From Mangifera indica (lineage: Eukaryota; Streptophyta; Magnoliopsida; Sapindales; Anacardiaceae): a stretch of 64,000 nt of DNA. The position numbers were made by a program, and so were the translations under genes. Each line of letters starts with the position of its first letter. Within the stretch, counting starts at the first letter, position 1. Of this stretch, positions 58,150-64,000 are shown in pieces. Below the pieces are notes generated by a model that worked only from the letters and a program-made list of their open reading frames with translations, had not been told where the DNA came from and ran no database searches. Location: assembly GCF_011075055.1 (NCBI RefSeq), contig NC_058137.1, positions 15,733,463 through 15,797,462 of the forward strand. The letters are read 5' to 3'.

Positions 58150-60742
58150 CTAAGGTATAATAGAGGTAACATTTTTTCAAACACATTTAAGCCTTTAAAG
58201 AAACCTCATGCATTGCATATGAAATGCAAATTTGGTCATTCATTAGGCATACTATTAAACATTGTCCAATTAGGAATGGTAAACTTTTTAAAGTGAAGAA
58301 GGCTTAGGTTCCTAAAGGGACACTTAAAACTAATGTTGTTAGATTTGTGCAAGTCATCTAGAACTACAAGCCTAGGTGGAAAACATTATTTTTTTTGTAA
58401 TTATTGATGACTTTTGAAGATTACTTGGGTTTTACTTCTTGCAAATAAAATTGATGCATTCCATGCATTTGTTCCATTTGTTATGCAATTGCAAAGCCAA
58501 GTAAGTTATGCAATTGCATTCATTAGAAGTGACATGGAAAAGAGTTTGAAAATTTGAAAATTTAAATGTTTTTTTAATGAACATGACATAACACAATTTT
58601 TTTACATCTAAGACCCCTTAACAAAACAGAGTTATTATGTGAAGAAATTGTTCACTTGTAGAAATGACTTAGACCATATTGTGTGAAAATGATTTGCCTA
58701 AATATTTTTGGGATAAAGCCATTGATACTTCATGTTACATCATAAATAGGGTCATGATTTGGCCAATTCTAAAAAAAACTCCTTATGAGTTATTCAAAGA
58801 AAAAACTTAATATTATTTTCATCATTTTAGATGAAAATGTTTTGTATTAAATAATGGTAAGGATAACTTAAGAAATTTTGATGTCAAGTCAAATGAAGTA
58901 ATTTTCTTAGGTTACTCTTCCTCATCCAAAGCACATAAAGTATTCAATAAGAGAATTCTTATAATTGAAGAATCTATTCATATTGTATTTGATGAATCTT
59001 ATAAGTGTGTAGATAATAGAAATGAAGTTGAAGTCATTAAGCTCATGGAGGATTTACAAATCAAGGACTCATCTCAACTAAAAAAAGAGAGAGAAGATCA
59101 TCAACTTGAGGTTGAAGATCAAAATGGAGAACTCATGCAACCTTAAAAACCATAAAGAGAAATCTCATATCTAAGGGTGAAAGGTGAAGTGAAAGAAGAA
59201 AGGCTTATTGGAAACCTTACCTAAAGAGTAAAAAACTAGAGTTTTGTTCAGGAACACATTTCGACTTGTGGCATTCTTTGTCACAAATGAAGTCCAAGAA
59301 TGCAAAAGAAGCTTTTAAAGATGAAAGTTAGGTGATTGTAGTGTAAGAAAATTTTCAATTTAAGAGATGCAAGATGGATAAGTTTAGCAATATTATTCGA
59401 AACAAGGCAAGATTAGTTGCTAAATGGTACTTTTTAAAGGAAGTTATCGATTTCGATGAAACTTATGTAACCATAGCTAGACTAGAAGTAATTAGGATGT
59501 TGCTTGCATATGCATGCTATTTTCATTTCAAATGGAAGCCAAAAGTGTCTTTTTAAATGGTTTTGTTCAAGAAGATGTTCATGTTAAACAATCTCTCAAC
59601 TTTAAAAATCATGAATTTTCAAATCATGTGTTTAGATTAAGAAACGTTTTATATAGTCTGAAGTAAACTCCTAGAGTTTGGTATGAAAGATTTAGTCTTT
59701 TCTTAATTAAAAATGGTTTTCCAAAGGAAAAAGTGGATATCATCTTATTTATAAAAAGACATATGCAACATATTTTTATTGTTCAAATTTATGTTGATGA
59801 CATCATCGTTGGTGCTATTAGTGATTCTCTTTGTAGAGATTTTTCTAAGATGATGTAAGGTAAGTTTGAAATAAGCATGATGAGAGAGCTAAATTACTTC
59901 TTAGAACTCTAAATTAAACAAATAAAGGAAGGGATCTTGCTCAACCAGGCTAAATATGTCAAAGACCTTTTCAAAAGGTTCAACATACCAGATGCCAATG
60001 AGTAACCCACTCCTGTGGGCACTTCTCTAAGATTGGATATGGATGAGGGAGGTAAAAGTGTTGATAGCAAAGCATATAGAAGCATAGTAGGTGCATTATT
60101 GTATTTAACTGCATCTAGGCTAGATATCATGTTTAGTGTATGCATGTGTGCACGTTTTCAAGTGAATCCTAAGGAATCACATCTAAATGCCATGAAATGA
60201 ATCTTGAGATACTTTAAGGGAACCCTAAACGTTGGTTTATAGTACTTTAAGGGATCTTTATTCAAATTATGAGCATTTTCAGATGTTGATTTTAGAGGAT
60301 GTCGAATAGATAGGAAAAACACAAGTGGCACTTGTCATTTTTAGGTAACATGTTTGTCTCTTAGTTTTCAAAGAAACAAAATTTGGTGGCAACATCTACT
60401 ATGAAAGTTGAATACGTTTCCATGGTAAGTTGTTATGCACAACTCTTATGGATGAGACAATAACTTATCAATTTTGGCTTTGAAATTAAAAACATCACAA
60501 TCTTTTGTGACAATACAAGTGTCATTCAACTTTCCAAAATTCCTATCTTGCATTCTAGGATAAAGTATATAGACATTAGACATCACTTTTTGTGTGATCA
60601 TGTTAGTAAGGATGATATTCAGATTGAATTTATTAATGCTAACCATTGACTTGACATTTTTACTAAGTCTCTTGATAAGGATCGCTTTCGCTTTATTCAA
60701 AGAGAGCTTGGTATGATTAATGCAAATCAAGTAAGTGATTAA
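58150..60742 (+). pseudogene. SIRE-type pol remnant (S2): integrase, RT, RNase H
   Basis: Zinc-type CHKCG region is degenerate near 58215. Integrase pieces follow to 58960 (FLGYSSSSKAHKVFN near 58906). RT begins 59374 with NKARLVAKWYFLKEV then DFDETYVTIARLE; an intact IYVDDIIVGA lies near 59786. RNase H blocks: 60015-60200 (SKAYRSIVGALLYLTASRLD), then ITIFCDNTSVIQLSKI near 60493 and LDKDRFRFIQRELGMI before the stop at 60740. Many frameshifts. Confidence 0.88.
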
Positions 60743-61434
60743 TACTCTCGTTGATATAAATCTTGATTGTGTTAACTTTATTATGGTATCTTGATTGATT
60801 GAGTTACTGGTTCTGTGATATTTGTGCTTGTTAAGATGAATATTTGTGATCATTTGAAAATGCATTTCCATTCACATAGCATAAACACATAATGTAAATT
60901 TGTGTCGAATTAATTCAAACTTATGTTCAAAGATAATCAAATCTTGAATTATATCAAATGTCTTTAATTTGATCAAATTATTCAAATTTCATGGTTTTGA
61001 GATATTTTGATCAAATACACCATTCTCTGCTGAAGTTAGCATATAAATTTTTTGTAAAGGTTTCTGTTGTGATTATCTAGAAAACCTTGAAATGAATTTT
61101 TTTTTTGTAAAGGTTTTTATTGTGATTATCTAGAAAACCTTGATATGAATTTTTTTTTTGTAAAGGTTTCTATTGTTTCTACTGTGATTGCTTAGAAAAT
61201 CTTGATTTGAAAAGTCTTTAAAAAATTTATTTGACTTGCACGATCATCTATTTATGTTACAGGCGTGACAAAATCAACTCTGCTAATTTCTAAAAAAAAA
61301 TCTATTGAAAAAGATTTTTGGCACATTTGGCTCAATATGATCTAAACCTAGACATTCACAACGTTATATGAACTTATGATATTATTTATATGAATATATT
61401 ATCCTATCATTATTTTATTCTATCACATGTAGGA
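60743..61434. other. SIRE S2 3' non-coding region
   Basis: SIRE elements carry a long spacer after pol, and this AT-rich stretch fits. It contains a 53-bp minisatellite (listed separately). The open frame at 60446-60871 (minus) is antisense to RNase H and is rejected. No 3' LTR start (TGTTTTGATG) is seen before the hAT-like fragment. Confidence 0.5.
61047..61206. repeat. 53-bp minisatellite, 3 units
   Basis: Units start near 61047, 61100 and 61153; each has a T run, gtaaaggttt(c/t)t and gtgatt(a/g)(t/c)(t/c)tagaaaa(c/t)cttga. The third unit has a short internal insertion. Confidence 0.9.
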
Positions 61435-61682
61435 GTAGATTCGAGCCGAGCTGACTCGAGCTCAAAATTAATCTTGGCTTCATTGAGCCCGAAACGAGCT
61501 GGGCATTAATGAGCTTGAGCTCGAGCTTCAAGTTTCAGAGAAACCAAACTCAAGCCCGAATACGAACTATAAGTCGAGCAGCTCGTTATGGCTCGTGAGA
61601 CAGAACTCGTCAAGGCTCGCAAACCGATTAGCTTGTCAAGGATTGCAAGCTGAGTAGCTCGACTCGACTCACTAGTCGATTC
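61435..61682. mobile_element. GCTCGA-rich hAT-like element fragment
   Basis: Starts gtagattcgagccgagctga, close to the end of the MITE at 37510, and continues with many gagctcg/ctcgag words. The matching opposite end is missing and no 8-bp duplication is seen, so it is a partial or older copy. Confidence 0.6.
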
Positions 61683-61724
61683 TTATTTAACGAAAAACGG
61701 TATCTTTTTCGGTTAAATAAGAAG
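61683..61724. repeat. Short near-perfect inverted repeat (hairpin)
   Basis: Arms cttatttaacgaaaaa and tttttcggttaaataag around a 7-8-base centre (cggtatc). About 16 paired bases with one bulge. It lies between the hAT-like fragment and the possible first exon. Confidence 0.8.
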
Positions 61725-61831
61725 TTCATTCCCTTGTTTATATTTTCCAGTCGTGTAAAACTCTCCTTCTCCAAACTGCAAGCTCCAGTTCTAGTTCCAA
61801 ACCAGAGTATAGCCCTCAACAATTTGAAGTT

Positions 61832-61981
61832 ATGGCCTACAACTACTCTTCAGTTTCGTCGATAGGGTTTCTCAAGCGTTTCAAGTCTTCTGACGTGCCA
61901 ATAGAAGATTCCAGTGATCGGGAGTCTTATAGCGAGAAGTTTGACGACGACGGTGATGTGGATGACACAAATATATTTCAG
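61832..61981 (+). CDS. Possible first exon of an unrecognised gene
   Basis: ATG at 61832 opens a frame reading MAYNYSSVSSIGFLKRF, then an acidic stretch (SDRESYSEKFDDDGDVDD) and ends tttcag|gtttgt at 61981/61982, a plausible donor. Codon content is richer in G and C than the surroundings, and a leader with pyrimidine tracts (61750-61800) precedes it. A T-rich sequence typical of an intron follows. No further exon can be identified because copia LTR sequence follows from about 63 kb. I do not recognise the protein. Confidence 0.4.
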
Positions 61982-62998
61982 GTTTGTGTTTTTCCATTTT
62001 TTCACTTTCAATTTTTTAATTTTTGCCTTAAATTGATTGAACCCTAACTTTGGAATTAAGGTTTCTGAATTAGGGGTTTTTAATTTTTAATATAAAATTT
62101 TATTATTGAAACTACGCTGTTGGGGTTGGATGTAGACGAATGGGTTATTAATAGCAAAATTGTTAGTTGCGTGTGTCTTAAAAATGCTCTTTATCAAACC
62201 TTAGGTAGGAAGTAGTCATTTGGCCTTAAAAATTTGAGTGTTTGGATTCAGTTGACATGAATTAAATAGGCCAATTAATGTAGCTTATTTTACCAAGTAC
62301 TTTTCTCAACTGATTTTCCAGTTGAAATAGTGTACATCATATATATATACTTGTGTTCTAAAGTTATCTTATTGGTGGTCATCATCATATATTGGTTTTG
62401 ATAATGTCTATATGGCCTTATTGTGTTTTGATCTAATCTTGTTGTGGACTATTGTTTAGATTTCTTGTTATAACTTCATAGATCTGTTAGTTACTTGAGT
62501 AGATCTAAGTTTTTTTTCAGTTGTGGTGTTTCAATGTTTCATGATCTTTGATAATTTGTTCACAATGTTTAGTATATGGATTTGGTTCAATGCGTAGATC
62601 TATTTGTCGGTGTTACTATTTACGTTCAATTTGATGTTCATGTATAATTTGATTCCTGAAGTAGATCCAATTTGTTATAATTTGCTACTAAAAGGTCTTA
62701 TGATATCATTGCAATCTTGTTTGCTACATGTTCAAATTTATTGTGGTTGCTATGCTGTGTCACGCATCATTAAAAATCCATTGTAAGTTAGTGTACTTTG
62801 TTTAGGTCTATATTCTAAAGTCTTTGTGTTTGAAGAGAAATCTAATCATTTCACTGTCTGTGGAGGTTAAATACAGGCTGCAATTTTTTTTGAAGTTGTA
62901 TCACTTTTGTTTGTTTTCTTTTATGCATGTTAAATTGATTGTGTCTACTTCCAGTTTTTTTTGCTTCCAGTTTTTTTTTTCTGTTTGATTACTTGTTG
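61982..62998. other. T-rich intron-like sequence
   Basis: Strong T bias on the + strand for a full kilobase, as in long plant introns or transcribed leaders. No exon, repeat or transposon feature identified. Confidence 0.4.
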
Positions 62999-63766
62999 TT
63001 GGATACCAAATTTGACTAATTTGATGAAGTATGATTTTGGATACTGCTTCAAAAAAAAAAAAAGGCTACTTACATGCTCTATCTCTCTTAATTTGGTTAA
63101 CCTTCTGTCTCAATATTGCGTAGTGATATTGTAAATCTGTGACATAAACTAATGGCAGTCTTGTAAATAAGCAGCAAAGTTTGAGCAAAGTTTGGGCTAT
63201 AGTTATTGTCCAAGGGTAGTTTTATCTTTGCTGGGTTTAATGCTTTAACTAATAGTTTATAACCATTAGTTGGTTTTAGAAAAAAGAGGAGAGAAAGACA
63301 TTCCGTGGGCTGTTTTCTTTTAGATGAAAATAGGTTGCCTTTTGGATGAAATATTTCTCTCTGGATTCTTTCATTCTTCTCTGCTAGGGTTTACAAGAAA
63401 TGCATTAGTCCACTATTTTTTCTTAGATCTAGTTGTCTAAACACTTGAGTTAGTGTACAAGGTCGATGTGGTACTCGGGTTTGGAAGGATTCGAGTCGAA
63501 AGGTTGGATTCGTTTCCGTTTGTATCTATAATGCTAGATCGACTTCTGAATCTGTAAGTTGTACTATTTTTCTTACAAATTAGTGGATTTGCTAAAGGAT
63601 TCCTCTGCCTTGGATGTAGGGTTCTAATCTTTTGAACCCGAACCAAGTAAATATTGGCGTGTTGATTTGTGTATGGTTTAATATATGATTCTTGTGCAAA
63701 TTCTTGACTGAAAATCGATTTGAAACTCTGATTAATATTCAAACTCGGTAAAATAAAACATTAACA
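62999..63766 (+). repeat. Putative copia 5' LTR
   Basis: The end is supported by ttaaca immediately before the primer-binding site. The start tgttggatacc at 62999 is chosen because copia LTRs commonly begin TGTTGG and end AACA; the true start could differ. Contains a poly-A run at 63051. Confidence 0.45.
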
Positions 63767-63768
63767 AG

Positions 63769-63780
63769 TGGTATCAGAGC
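63769..63780 (+). promoter_or_regulatory. Retrotransposon primer-binding site (tRNA-Met)
   Basis: tggtatcagagc is an exact match to the plant initiator tRNA-Met 3' end complement used by most copia elements. It is the only perfect copy in the window, and the element to its right runs off the end. The first codons of gag are not seen before 64000. Confidence 0.85.
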
Positions 63781-64000
63781 ACTCTTAAGTTGAATATTGT
63801 TATTCTTGTTTGAGGAAAATTGTTTGAAGTGTTTCTTGGTTTAAGATTTGTTTATCTTGTTGTTCTTTACATTTTGTTATTGTTGTTTTGAAAGAGCTGA
63901 AATTATTTTTGCTTGCTATTTGTTCTCTGTTTGCCGATTGTGACTAGACTGTTTATGTGTTAGATATTTTGTCACTGTGGCTTAAAGAAATAAAATAAAT
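63781..64000 (+). other. 5' untranslated part of the copia-like element
   Basis: T-rich leader following the primer site; no open frame begins before the window ends. Confidence 0.4.

Larger units (their letters stand above)
54695..60742 (+). mobile_element. SIRE/Maximus-type copia S2, 5' LTR plus gag-pol, 3' end lost
   Basis: LTR start TGTTTTACTGATGATAA at 54695, end ca at 56726; primer site attaataccaaagcttg at 56727. gag begins about 56800 and pol ends with a stop at 60740-60742. It has the same LTR start, primer site and gag blocks as S1 at 11.4 kb. No 3' LTR is seen; the sequence runs into a hAT-like fragment near 61435. The LTR is 2.03 kb, about 1.59 kb after removing the nested MITE and its target duplication. 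Confidence 0.88.

Noticed and set aside
60446..60871. 141-codon minus-strand frame
   Set aside because: Antisense to the RNase H end of SIRE S2, which has clear motifs on the plus strand.

Overview
The window looks like nuclear DNA of a flowering plant, probably a eudicot. It is very AT-rich and is dominated by decayed LTR retrotransposons of the Ty1/copia and Ty3/gypsy types. It also carries CACTA, hAT-like and Mutator-like DNA elements, a plastid-DNA insertion, and one apparently functional intron-containing plant gene. I cannot name the species from sequence alone.

The only complete host gene is a patellin (Sec14/CRAL-TRIO plus GOLD domain protein) at 33357-35876 on the + strand. It has four exons, a TATA box and a pyrimidine-rich leader. 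A possible first exon of an unrecognised gene lies at 61832-61981. Two decayed host-gene fragments lie on the - strand: AP2/TOE-like exons near 2.9-3.3 kb and PRMT4-like (CARM1-type arginine methyltransferase) exons near 9.65-9.95 kb. A copia element sits between them.

Layout. 0-1.6 kb: copia LTR, reversed. 1.6-2.1 kb: tail and LTR of a gypsy element. 2.9-10 kb: gene fragments interrupted by a decayed copia (4101-8595). 10.0-20.2 kb: a three-deep nest, in which a copia is split by a SIRE/Maximus-type copia that is itself split by a third copia. 20.2-21.6 kb: another copia LTR. 21.6-27.7 kb: a reversed Tekay/del-like gypsy element with two LTRs. 27.7-30.2 kb: copia RT/RNase H and 3' LTR. 30.2-31.7 kb: reversed LTR of another family. 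31.7-36 kb: patellin and flanks. 37.5-37.9 kb: hAT-type MITE with an 8-bp target duplication. 39.3-40.5 kb: composite plastid insertion (rpoC1 plus 23S rRNA). 43.0-45.1 kb: gypsy 3' end and LTR. 45.1-50.2 kb: reversed copia LTR with a 3.3-kb CACTA element inserted in it. 52-54.4 kb: remains of a transposon-type gene with a Ulp1 cysteine-protease domain. 54.7-61.4 kb: a second SIRE-type copia whose LTR carries a Mutator-type MITE. 61.4-61.7 kb: GCTCGA-rich hAT-like fragment. 63.0-64.0 kb: 5' LTR and primer-binding site of a further copia-like element running off the window.

No retroelement coding region is intact: all carry stops, frameshifts and deletions. No CRISPR array, operon or bacterial feature is present, and I saw no convincing tRNA gene. 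The most informative signals are the nested insertions that can be ordered by target duplications, the chimeric plastid insertion, and the pair of host-gene fragments with intron structure retained.
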